Shown: piece after piece, positions 13,101 through 24,900 of the stretch
How the letters are laid out: every line of letters begins with the position of its first letter
Position numbering within the stretch: the stretch's first letter is position 1
Assembly: GCF_945859685.1 (NCBI RefSeq)
Contig: NC_079149.1
Location: forward strand, 121,369,575-121,433,574
DNA: 64,000 bases
Direction: 5' to 3'
Origin: Eupeodes corollae
Taxonomy: Eukaryota; Arthropoda; Insecta; Diptera; Syrphidae
The notes under the pieces: generated by a model
Told to the model about the DNA's origin: nothing
What the model saw: only the letters and a program-made list of their open reading frames with translations
Databases searched by the model: none
Position numbers and translations under genes: made by a program

Positions 13101-14140
13101 TATAGGTATGTATGTATGTGTATGCATAGGAGAAAGCTCAACCATTATTATATAGAAATGCTTAAGCAGATGTTAATGTTCTGTGATTTATGTCCGTCAT
13201 AATGCACTCGGAATCCTTTTGGTTCTTTTCACCAACATCATACGTATGAATATATAGTTTTTGTCTTATGAATGTATTTTTCGTTTTTTTTTAATGTTAT
13301 CTATAAAAGGGAGTTTTGATGTTTTTGTTGTGCAGAACCAGAAGCAGATGGTGTCGCATCACTATGGCTGGCTGTAAAGTCAAGCCGTCATCGTCATTAT
13401 CATCATCATCATAGTCAGGAATAGAGGAAATAGGTACAAAATTGTAGCTTTATACGCAACGCAACTGAATGGATGGATTAAAATTTAGGTTACGTCAAGT
13501 TTAGAGCGGATGTGGGTCGGTCGGTGTTATGAAATAAATTAAATAATAAAAACGAATTCTAAATAGGACGCAGGATATCATCGAAAGGTTTTATGCAAGA
13601 AACTAGTTTTATAGTTTTTTTTTTTTACAGTCATAAGAGCAAAACAAATGATTTTATATGCACCATAAGTCATTTTATTTTCATAAACAAAATGGTCTGT
13701 CTACAAACATACATATAAAGCGGCAACAGAAACACACATAAATAAGTATTTTAAATTTAGTCAATCTGTAAATGTTTTTAGCCTAACTCATAATGGTCAT
13801 ACTGGTCAAAATGCTGTTTAAATTTGGTATAAATTAGTTCTCAACTAAAAATCTCGAAAACAAAAAACGGATATTGAAACCAAAACTATTTTAATAAATG
13901 AAAAATGTATTGTTAAAATTTCTTTTTTTTTTAAATTCCACAGACACCTTTGTTTTTTTTACAAAAAAAAACAACTAACAATTTTTAAAAAGTGTTTCTC
14001 GACTTAAGTGACTTAAGAGCAAAGAAATGCAGTCTGATATTTCTATTATTAATATGTGATGCTGACATACGAATACGTGCGAAGCTTATAAAAAAACATT
14101 TATTCGACTTTTTAACCAAAGTTGATGCATTAAAAAATAA
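10172..14140. other. AT-rich non-coding DNA
   Basis: No gene supported. It includes a splice-acceptor-like run ending TTTTTTTCCAG followed by GTATAC at 10550-10565, TATG-type repeats near 13058-13130, and a CAT/GTC patch at 13388-13413. The 12355-12560 stretch is somewhat more GC-rich, but its frames are broken and unrecognised. Confidence 0.45.
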
Positions 14141-14413
14141 TAAATTAGGTGGCGCAACAGTCATGAAAGGCATAGTGACTTACAACTCTCAACCATTCCT
14201 GTGTGCGAGTAATATTGTCAGAAATGGAACGAATGGACCTACAGTTTATATGCCGAATCCGAACGGCTAATTTGAGAAAGCACTTTTTTCATGACATGAA
14301 TTACTCTTGTAGGATTTGCCAATTCCTCGCAAAAGGCAGTATCCGTGAAAAAAAGTTAGGTGGTACAGGCAGGGATTGAACCCAGGACCCCTTGCATTAT
14401 AGTCCAACGCACT

Positions 14414-15206
14414 TTTTTTTTTTTTTTTTTTTTCAAATTCATTTTTATTTATTCAATCTTAAACCTATCTTAAAGCTAGACAAAAATTCATAAAACTAGC
14501 CTAATTATCCATAACTTACAACTAACTTAATGGTCCCATACGGACACTCTAAGCTAAACTATAACACTAATTACTAATGCCTTTCGGCCTTAAGATCTAT
14601 TTTACTTCAATTAAAATTTTATTTGTTTTGTTTTTATTAGAAAATTTTGAAAAAACTAATATCAATAACCTTTTTTTATTTATTTTTACTTACAAACTAC
14701 TTAACATAAGGTCCTTAAATAAAACTTAAAAACTAACTTAAACTACCTATTCTACCTATAAACTACTTAAAACTAGAACAACCACAGCAGCAAATCTAAC
14801 GTTTTTTGTTTTTATATTTTACTGTCTTTTTTGTATGGTTTTTTTTTTTTTAATTTTTTTTTTTATTCCATGTTTTTTTTTCTTTGTTTTTTTTTGTTTT
14901 TATTTTTTTTTTTGTTTTTTTTTTTTATTTTTATTTTTTAATTTTTTTTTTTGTATTTTTTTTGTGCCACCATGCCTATTCTACTTAAAACTAAACCCTA
15001 AAACTATAAAACAAGTATGTAAGCCGGCCAAGGCTTAAAAACCCCATCCCGACTACCCACTATCAAGTGCCGATTGAAGCCACCAAAACTGGTTCTCCTG
15101 CTTCACCCTATCAGTTCGGTCCCGTTCGGACACAGCCCTACTGAACCGAAGGAGCTCTGCTCCACCTTGTGCCATGACGTCCCGATTGTACAGGAGTCGC
15201 CTATCC
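14414..15206 (-). mobile_element. 5'-truncated LINE inserted in a SINE
   Basis: A 793-bp insert begins on the plus strand with about 20 T, which is the poly-A tail of a minus-strand retrotransposon. It ends at 15206. Both sides carry the same 13 bases, AGTCCAACGCACT, at 14401-14413 and 15207-15219: a perfect target site duplication. From its 5' edge it encodes the last 50 codons of an ORF, then about 620 bp of 3' UTR. The UTR is very A-rich on the element strand (T-rich at about 14830-14965 on the plus strand) and contains repeated ACCTATAAACTACTTAAA-like phrases. The intact frame, tail and exact duplication point to a fairly recent insertion. LINE clade not recognised. Confidence 0.85.
15053..15205 (-). 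CDS. C-terminal end of a LINE ORF2 (partial)
   Basis: Reading 15205 to 15053 on the minus strand gives 50 codons with no interruption, then TAG. The sequence begins DRRLLYNRDVMAQGGAELLR and ends FWWLQSALDSG. It lies directly inside the 5' truncation point of the inserted LINE and directly before its 3' UTR, as expected for the end of the reverse transcriptase ORF. It has no catalytic residues and no start codon, and is not expected to be translated alone. I do not recognise the exact family. Confidence 0.6.
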   Translation of the reverse strand, partial: DRRLLYNRDVMAQGGAELLRFSRAVSERDRTDRVKQENQFWWLQSALDSG

Positions 15207-15241
15207 AGTCCAACGCACTAACCATCACGCTACGGGTCTAC

Positions 15242-17882
15242 GGTTTATGTATTACTTTATACACAAATTTAACAAAATTTCCAAAAACGTTCAATTTGAA
15301 AAATGTTGTTCCACATACACCACAGTACACATCATGAGTATGTTTTAATAAAATACTTCTTTTTCTTTGGAAAAAAATTTAAGTTTTTGAAATTTGTTGC
15401 TTTTTCAATAAAGTTCTTATTTTTCAATTTTAAATTTTGTTTTCGTTTGTTTTTTGAATTTAAAAACTGTACCTCCTGTGGATGAATGTTTTTAATTTAT
15501 TTTATTTTCTGATGTTGACTTGACATTAACAACACCCAAAGGTCATAATGTGAGTATTTCTTATAGCTGAGATTGCTTTCTCTTATAATAGGAATGATAG
15601 TCCCAACTTCATATTTCAGAATATACATGTGTTGCCATAGTAATGCTCATAGTAACCTTATTCAGAAAATTTAAATATTTTCCAAAAGTTTATATAAATC
15701 AACCATTGATTTTCAGTCCATTTTTATAAAGAAAATGAAAAAAGATCCTTAAGGCCAGCCACACGCTAAAAAAGCTATAACTTACTTTCGAAAACAGAAT
15801 CTTCTTTTCCGGAAGCATAATAATATTCCACAAGAATATTATAAAACAAAAAAATAATAAGAAACAAGAAAAACGAAATTGAAATAGGAATAAAATGAAA
15901 ATATTTAAGTAGATACTCTCAAGTTTTTCCTTGGGCGGTAAGCTGGAAATAGAATTCTGCTTAACAAAACAAAAACCTTATGAAAATAGAAAGCCCAAAA
16001 AAAGATCCCAAAAACCCAAAGTTAAAAACATTTCTTCATTGCAGCATCAAATAACACGTTCAAAAGGGTATAAGTTCTGGTCTGTGATGTTTTTCAATAT
16101 ACACGTACATACCTCGCTAGTCCCTATGAAATATTATACGTAGGTACTAGATACATAGAACATAGAAGTCAGTATTCAAATTTACTCTTGACTTTTGAGC
16201 TTAAATTTGTTCTACTCTATTCCTGTTCTATCTTCTTCTCTGGATGAAATGAGGGATATTTTTTTGGCAAGCGGTCTTTATAACTATATACTTAGTCTAC
16301 GCTTCATAGTCCTGGCTAATGTAAGTCTTTAGAATTACCCATATATATACATATATACCTACACCTCTGTGTAAAAAAACCGCGTCGCGTTATCGTCTGC
16401 CTCTGTTTTAGGCAGCTATAGGTAAGCGGGTATATATGCGCTAATGGTATTTACTTAGCGGTCCAAAGATGCGAACAAAATATTTTGAAATTATGAATTC
16501 TAATATTTAGATACTTTTTGCCATCATTGCTCATAATTGTAAGTGGAAAACAGTGTTGTTTTAGCTTTTAGGTGTTATTTTCTTTTTTTCCAAGTTTTTC
16601 TTTCTTTTTTCGTTATGAACATTTGAGATGATTTTTCTTGCTATTTTTCTTTAACGTTTTATGAAAGAAAATTAAAAAGAAAACGAAAAAAGAACAAATT
16701 ATTATTAATGAGTTTGGTTTATTCTACGTGAATGTTTTGTAATTTTAAATAAAAATTAATTTTTGGAATAATAAATAAAAATGAGGAATACAGAAATCCA
16801 TTGCTGATGAAGGAATCAAGGAAGTACCATAAGGGAGATCAGGTACCGGAACGAAATATTTTTTTGCGTAGATCAATTAAGAAACATATTTGTTTTTTTG
16901 GTCCTTAGGCGCATAAAATGGATGAATGAAGCAAGAAGCACGTTTACAAATTTTAAGGAGATATATTAAGAGATAATGGTTATGTCTGAAAATGTACACC
17001 AGATTTGAATGTGCCAAGATTACTGAATGACTAATAAGTTCACATTCTAAGAGTTAGGAAAATGAAATCTAACGAAATAAAAATGTATTAATGATAAAAA
17101 TGCATATTTCTAAAACAATGAAGGTTAAAGTTTAAAGTAGTATTGTTAACATGCTTTTTTACTACTGAAATATTAAAAAAATGTATGTTTTAACACTTAA
17201 AATCAAAAATTATTATTAGATCTGACCATAGTCGTTGTTGATGGAGGCAAATCACAGCATTTGAACATTCTGTAGGGAAAATTTAAATAGTTTAAAAATG
17301 TGTTGTTTAATTTGTGCATCAGAAAAAAGCTTAATTTTTTGATGTTTAACAACATATTTGTTTATCAGAAATCGATTATAACTAAATTTTTTTAGGTTTT
17401 TTCCTAGGATGAAGACGTTCATATATATTTAAGAAGAGCACATTTTTGTTGACTTAAGCAAAAGACCAAAGAATGATGCTGATTTTTCTTTTACACTTTA
17501 TTAAGTTAAATTCTTAAGAAATGTTTTGAATTTGAAAAAAGCAACATCAGATAGAAACCATGCAATAAATTTCCCATTAGTGTCTTGTAAAAGAATTATT
17601 TGATTTCAATAAGCTTTAAATTAATTTAATTCACTTCTAAAAGTATTCAGTGCTGAGAGATTCGGAAAGTTAAATTTAATGTGGCATTTTTAGGTCCAAA
17701 TTTTTAAAGCTTCTCAATTTAAAGGCAGTTATTTTTAAAGGATCGATTTGTCAAAATGAAAATATTGACACTTCTCAACGTTTAAAGGTTACTTGAACTT
17801 AAATAAAAGGGTTTGAGAGAGCATTATCTTAAGAACCGCCAGAGTTATGGAAATTTAAAAGAAATTAAAAAAATCTTAAACC
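15242..17882. other. AT-rich non-coding DNA
   Basis: No gene seen. A notable spot is 16390-16430, where a pyrimidine-rich acceptor-like run ending TTTTAG is followed 10 bp later by a strong donor-like GTAAGC (see findings). The rest is T/A-rich sequence with no repeat or domain I can name. Confidence 0.45.
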
Positions 17883-17970
17883 CTGACAACTATAGTCGCA
17901 CACAGGAATGGTTAAGAGTTGTAAGTCACTAGGCCCTAGGTTTCAATGGGTTGTTGAATCACCTAATTTT
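17883..17970 (+). mobile_element. SINE tail fragment
   Basis: This matches the 3' half of the tRNA-derived SINE: TGACAACTATAGTCGCACA, then CAGGAATGGTTAAGAGTTG, TAAGTCACTAGGCCCTAG, and a degraded GTTGAATCACCTAATTTTAT end. The head and B box are absent. It abuts the C-terminal end of the mariner relic to its right and may have removed or displaced the end of that element. Confidence 0.8.
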
Positions 17971-17974
17971 ATTT

Positions 17975-18975
17975 TTAAAAAATGTTAAATACTTTGATAA
18001 CTTGATGAATGTTAGTTTTTAAGTGTTCAAGAGTTAAAAGTTTTTCTGCATAAAAACGGTCTTTCGCGTAGCTCCCCAAAAAACAGTCGAGTGAAATCAA
18101 TTCGCATGATCTTGGTGGCCAGTTGATATCGCAATGACGAGCAATTACGCGGCCAGGAAATGTCTCTTGCAATAAAGCCATATTCGCTCGAGCTGGTTTG
18201 CATGTGGCATCGTCTTGTTGAAACCACCTATTCTATAAGTCGTATTTTTCATTAGCAGGTAAACAAAAGTCGGTTATCAAATCAAACCATAAGTCCGTGA
18301 CAGTCGTTCCATCGTCGTCTTCGAAGATGTAAGTTCCAATCAAACCTCCGGAATAAAGAGCGCACCGATGGAATGACTTTCTTGTGGATGTAATGGACTC
18401 TCTTCAATTATTTGATAATTTTCAGGACAATTGGACATTTTGTTTAGTATCATGCGAACCGAGTGAGAAATGTGTTTCGTCCCTGACAAAAACTTTGTTC
18501 GAAAAATTGCCTACCATCTCGTGATGTTCAAGCACCCATTCGACGTATCAACGCCATTGTGAATAGCTTCAGTTGTTGTGTGAGCTTGAATTTATATGGT
18601 TGTATGTGTGGATCCAAATACACAACATGCCATTATTTGCAGTAAGGCAGTCCAAATTCCTGAGAACGACGAGGAATCGACAAATTCGGGTCTTTAGCAA
18701 CACTTTCATTTACAACAGCGATATTTTTAGTAGTACGAGCAAAATAATGATTTACAGGCCTTACAATATCTGTAACCAATCCAGTCTCTTAAAATTTCTT
18801 TATAATTTTGCTAATTTCTTGCCTAATTGGACCATGTCAACCATAATCTCCTCTTAAACCAAATTATGTGGCTGTGGCAGAATCACCATTTTTGTAGGAG
18901 GTTTTTGAATTCCATTCTTTCAAATAAAATAAAATTGGTTTAGCAACTTAGCTTGACAAATGTCGAATTGCTGCG
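17975..18975 (-). pseudogene. DD41D mariner transposase relic
   Basis: This is a decayed transposase of the IS630/Tc1/mariner superfamily, which cuts and pastes DNA at TA sites. Minus-strand order, right to left: a region like NESVAKDPNLSIPRRSQEFG near 18.68 kb; a PYKFKLTQQLK block; a degraded VIPSVRS and GNDDGTT-like segment; then FQQDDATCKPARANMALLQ, NWPPRSC, and LISLD followed by CFLG. Counting from the D of FQQD to the D of LISLD leaves 41 residues, so this copy shows a DD41D spacing. Several stops and frameshifts break it. The usual DLTPLDFFLW is changed to ELISLDCFLG. Terminal repeats are not clear and the left end is cut by a SINE fragment. Confidence 0.8.
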
Positions 18976-21900
18976 CTAAACTTTTGAAACCGCAAAATGG
19001 ATAACCTGTTACTAGCAATTTTAATCGAATTTGACAAGTTGACATTTGAGAAAAATATAACTTAATTTTAAGAACATTTTTAATGTTAATGTTTTATACA
19101 CTGGAATTTCTTTGATAGATCAGTTTATAAAATAAATTGGAAATATCACTTAGATGTCGTAGAATTTGATAGCAATAATTATAGCATTAGGTTTTAAGGG
19201 TACTAATTTGCATATTGTTATAATTATGTTAAACGCCTTGAACTTATTCAGCATTCGTTTGACCTTCAAGTCTATGAAATAAATTGAGTCCTTTATATTT
19301 CGAATTCTAAATAAGAAAGTAAACTCTTTCAAAATGACATTGATTTAAATTAATTAAAATAATAACTAAAACTTAAAAAAGTTCCAGAAACAAGAATTGT
19401 TATATTTTTTAAACTTTAAATATCTAGACGCAATTAATCAAAGTTTCACTTATGCAGATACCAACGTATGATGGCCTATTTTTTTTTTAAGGTTTTTGAT
19501 TTCAAAATATTGTTTGTCCAGTCCGGTTTATTAGTTCAATTCAGAAACAAAATTTTGAATTAATCTTAGCTGCATAAATTCATTTTCTAATTTATCTAAG
19601 TGATTTGATCTAAATTTGCATCCAAATTGAAATTGTGTCAAAAAAATACAAAACCCCTTTTTGTCTCATAAAATATATCCATCTATGTGGAATAGGTACG
19701 TGTATATGTATATATACTTAACCTTTCTCCGTGTACATTTATTATCCTCCTTTTACTTTAATATCTACTTTGCAATGCTGTCTCAATTAAACTCTCATAA
19801 ATACATGGTTATTCAATAACTGCCGATGACAGTTCTATATGAAGATTAAATATGGCCCCATTTATGATCCTTTTCGATAGAAGTGTAGGGTAGGTATCGT
19901 CGTCGTTGTCGTCCTTTATGTATAATACAAAATAGGTATCTCATCAATAAATACTGCTGCTCACTTATAGCTCAAGGCTAACCTAGATGCTGAGAGTGTG
20001 TGTTGTGTATACTATATGTAGATAGGTAACGTTTACAAAAGAATTCATTTGCAATGATTTTCATCCTCTTTTCCTAATATCTGGATATGAGGATATACTC
20101 ATACCATACTCAACTACATACATACGGGAAATCGGTAAAGGTAGTTCGATCAAGCCTTCACTCGAAGAAGACAAAAAAAAAAGCTCCAATAGGACGTTCG
20201 TTGGTTGGTTGTTGCGATGGCTATGGCGATGCGATGACGGGAATGCGAGCTCTTCGATTACGTCCGTATATATGAAATGTTTATTAAATATACGCTTCAT
20301 CGATTTGCACCCTCAGATCCTGACGAGGCAATCCTTGTCCTCGCAGTCGTCGTCGTCGATATCGTCTTTCTTGTCAGAATATTCACTGTTGTCGGCATCG
20401 GCACGGTATAGATATCGTCATCGCCGTAGTCGTGTCGTCCTGATCGAAGCCATAGTCATCCCCATCGTCCTTCGTCATCATCATCATCATTGACAGGATA
20501 TTTTGTATCTCTATCAATATACCTACCTATCCATATGGAGGCTCAACTAACAAAGTAGCAGTGATGCACTCTACTATTGCTCTACAGCTTGAGCTTGAGC
20601 TTCTGCTACGTATCGTATATATTGCTATAATGAATACACGCCTGCTGATAGCTTGTATCCCTGAAATAATTCATCATTATGTCTGTTTGTCGTTTCTATC
20701 AAATGCAATGCACTGAAATAACTGCTTCCTTTTGATTGCTCTTGATTTGTATTCCTGATATACTTCTTTACTCATCACAGCCGATATATCCCAATCCTAT
20801 AGAAACATACGTACTCTACATAGGTATGGAACTTTCTGAAAATCGTATGGTTTTTTTCTTCTTATTTTTCAAATATAGCGGACTAGACAGAAGGTTAGAA
20901 TTTCAAAGGAATTGAATTGGATTTTGAAATGCAGAAAAAGAAGTTGAATGCTATTGAGAAGGAGATAGAGGTTATATGGCACATAAGTTAAACAAGGTTC
21001 TCGAATTTGCTCTCTTCGGGTTAAGTTGCAATTGGATATTGCAATCTATCGAAGTTTGTCGAACACTGCCGTGGATATAAAAATGTTTGCAGAACAGAAA
21101 TTTTTCTTGGAATTTTTCTAGAAAACTGATGAAATTTTCAAGAATTGTAAATAGAAAATGAGAAATTTTAATTCAAAGATTTTTTCCAACTAAATTTGCA
21201 ACGATTTCTGGTAAGCAGGATACAATAACTTCAAAGCATTTCCAATATTTCCATAACATTCCTAAGCTTGTTGTGTGCAAAATGATTTTTTCTGTGTTAA
21301 AAAACTATTCGCAAACTTTATACTTTCAATTTTAAACTTTGAACAAATTTTTTGATATCAGAAAAGCATTTCGAATTGTTTTACAAAAATTCTAGGAAAA
21401 ACGTAGTTAGAATTTCAAATGTACGTTTTTTGATATGAGGAGTTTCATTCTTATAGTAAAAAAGATGTACATATGTACTCCATAACATTACAAATTTTAT
21501 CTTAAAGGTTTAAAATCGATTGTGGAGGATTTGCATGAGGGTATTATATCATAAGCTTTCAGTGGTTAAATGTGATCACCTCTTTGAAAAATAAACATCA
21601 CGATTAGGAAACTTTGCTTTTGCAAGATTGTGACTTTTTTATAGCTTATTTGTTTTTAAAGCAAATTTTATTTAATGTTCACTAATAACATAGTTTTTAC
21701 TTGTCAAATACTAAAAAATAACAGCATCAAAATTGACAACTGCTCAAATAGCGGGCTTGTACAAATGTAACCTCTAACTGAAAAGCCCATCTAATTGAAA
21801 AACCCTAATTGGTTAAAAGATTAAATTACGTACATATGTTTTTCAGTATTTCAGAGAGTTGCATTTTATAAATTACATGTTTAAACTGATTTATGTTTTT

Positions 21901-24900
21901 GGAGAATGTGTGGCACACAGCTCTGTACAATTATAATGTGTGTTTTACAGCAGCAAAAAGGTGTTAATATGAACGCACATAGACATTCATAAACTCTGGC
22001 AAAAGTGTAGTTGTTTGCTTTGGAGCATATCGATTGCAATTGAACTTTGTTAAAAATGGCATTAATCAGTAGAAATTGTTTTTGTTTTTTTTTATTTTAT
22101 ACCAAAGCTGTATATTATTATTTTAATGAGAGAAAAAGTTATGAAGGATTGTTTTTTTTTAGTTTTTTTTTTTAAATTGAACTTTTAAGAGCTAAAAGTG
22201 TTAATAAATGTTATCTTATATTATATATGAACAAGTGACATTTGAAGGTAGACTTTTCAAAATGGATTTTTGAATTTTCCTTGTGACATTTTTTGCAGTC
22301 AATCGAACTCCAATTTTTTTTTTGATAAATCCTAGAAACAAGGTTCCAAAAGGAGTTAATGTAAATGGCTGCGTGTCATTACCATTACCTCTGTTCATTA
22401 TAAGGTATATTTTGAGCTTAATTAGATAAAATTAGATAAAAAATATCAAACATTAACAAAATGGTGTATGTGTCGTTTTTTGGAGATAAGAAAATGGATA
22501 TTAATTTAATGCCAAATAGACGATTTTCAACGAACCAAAAAGATCGCATATGTTGACTAGTAATTTTTCTTTGAGTTATAATGTCGGCAGTTTTGAACAA
22601 AGATTAGCCACGTCACATAACCACGATTGCTCAATTTGGCTGTCATAAATTTGAGTTGAATAATATCCCGCAAAAAAGCTCACAACCAGGACTGTTAGTC
22701 GTACTTCCATCATTTTAAAATACTATAATATACTATCATTAATATTTAAACTGCTATCGACCTTTGTGTGTTTCCTTCTTAACATCACTCTAGAAATTAA
22801 CTTGAACTCAAATCGTCATAAACTGGTTAACATCCGAAGATTATTGTTTAAGATACGACCTTGCTAAATAAGATATTTTTAAAATTATAAATTTTAAGTG
22901 TCACACTTGTAAACCTCTTATCTTCCCATAATAAGTTATCGGAATATCTTATTTCGTCAGCCATATCTTGAGAACTCGCATAGATATTGACTTTAAAAAT
23001 AAAAACAAATCATTTAGTGCCATTTTTAAAGGTCCCACCAATCAATGGGTAAATCTTTTTCTATTTCTTCTATGAATGAAAAAGTTAGTATAATAACTTT
23101 TTGATAGATGTGGGACATTTGTATGAACTTGATTTAAAATCAAAACGTAATACTGTCTATGGCTATGTGAATTGAGCAAATTATTTGTCTCTAAAATTAA
23201 GCCTATTCTTGTTGATAATTTTGAAGTTTATGTTTGTATCTATTCCAAAATCAAGTTGTCACCAGAACTGAAAAGAGTCAATAAACAAACAATCGGCCTT
23301 ATAAATCATAAACATTTTATAAAGTTTATCTTTCCTACAACCTGACCTGACCATCCATATAATTTAAGTTATAGAAACAAACTTTTCGAATAGTACTTAT
23401 AGCTACTGACAAAAACAAACAAACAAACAAACAAAAAAACATTCACAGAGAGAGAGATTGAATGAATGAAAAGAAATCAAAACGGAGGAGGAAGCCGACA
23501 AGAACGACGATGAGGTCCATTCATAAAGTTTCAAACTGTCCAGTGTCTTCCTTTTGAAAACAGAAATACAAAAACGGACACAAACACACAAAAGAAAAAC
23601 CTCACTATAGATACAAATATAAGTTTCCATATAACCAAACCATATCAAGAGTGTCCGCAGTGTCCACATTCAGTTATTCGTAATCCACCCATAAAATCCT
23701 ATTTCATATTCAAAGTCCCTTTAAAACTCCAATATTCTTTCTCTCTCTCTGTTCTCTAACTGTATAAGGTACCTTACTATCTACCAAATGAATGGTACAT
23801 ATGTAGTACGACTCCTCTGCTCGACTCTTCTCGACCATTTTGAATAATTTTCAACTTTTCCATTTAAAATGTCATTTGCAAAATCTCAGAAGGACACAAT
23901 TGCAAAAATCCTTCCGCATCCTCTGTCTCTCTATAGGTCCTTACAATGTATACATACCTACTTACAGTGTAGTTCTTCGTTTCGTTCTTCATATAAAGAA
24001 GGATGCATTTTGCGTGATGCCATGGTACAAAAGTATCCTTTTGCAATTTTACTCTATACCATTTAAGTACACTTCATTGCTAGGTTGGGTAAAAATATAT
24101 ATGTATGTAGATGTAGCTTTATATGTCTGTCTTTCTTACTTTCTGTCTGTCTGTCAGTCTTGATGGTCTTAATATTTGTAGACCAAAAAGTACTTTGCAA
24201 ATATTATTCAATTTCGAATATAGTATAGTTGTATAGTTGCCTTAAAATATCCTTCTGTCAGTAAAAGAAGTTAAATTTTACACGCAACTTTTTCCTTCCT
24301 CTTTTTTTCTGCCAAAAAATTTCCCTTTTCTCTCTCTCTCTCAGGGAATAAACTGAATCCTGTACTTCCTAGCTTTTGCCTTTTATATGAAAGCACACAA
24401 ATATCTACATACCTCCATTATTGCATCTCCATTTTGCCAAACGTATTTAAATGTGCACCATTCATAGATAGGTATAGAATGAGAGAGTGAGGAGAGCGTT
24501 ATATTATGCATGCAGGATACGTTATGGATTTTCTTTGGTTTTGTAAAAGTCGCGCTGATGTAACTTTACGTCAACATCTACGTCTACGTCTATAGCTAAA
24601 GCCATGCATCGCCAGCATAAGTTCTATAGATTCATGAAAATGTCATTTTCAGTTTGGTATAATGTAGTTAAATTCTGAAGAGCGGACAAAATACGGTAAA
24701 GGAATAAGCCTCTGTGTGAAGAAGCATTCAGATGAAAAATATTCACAAAGTAGGAACCACACATGTGGTACATGAATATCTACTTTAACTGCAGTTGCAT
24801 GAAGCAGTTGCGGATTACTTGGAGAAAGATTTGGGCAGTCTAAGCCCCTCAGGCCTTGATGGTTGGACTTTTTGCTATTTTTTTTGTTTGGAATTTTTGC

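Larger units (their letters stand above)
14141..15241 (-). mobile_element. tRNA-derived SINE, split by a LINE insertion
   Basis: The SINE is in two parts, 15207-15241 (head) and 14141-14413 (body and tail), read on the minus strand. The head has a pol III A-box-like region around GGTTAGTGCGTTGG and a good B box, GGTTCAATCCC, which fits the GGTTCRANNCC consensus. The body continues through CACGGATACTGCC and CGAGGAATTGGCAAATCC, then CCGTTCGGATTCGGC. The tail runs through CGCACACAGGAATGG, GAGAGTTGTAAGTCAC and GTTGCGCCACCTAATTTAT. It is the most complete of five copies in the window. SINEs encode no protein and depend on a partner LINE. The interruption is described separately. Confidence 0.85.

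Noticed and set aside
20330..20490. Acidic minus frame as a possible exon
   Set aside because: Short, closed by stops on both sides, and built of trinucleotide repeats.
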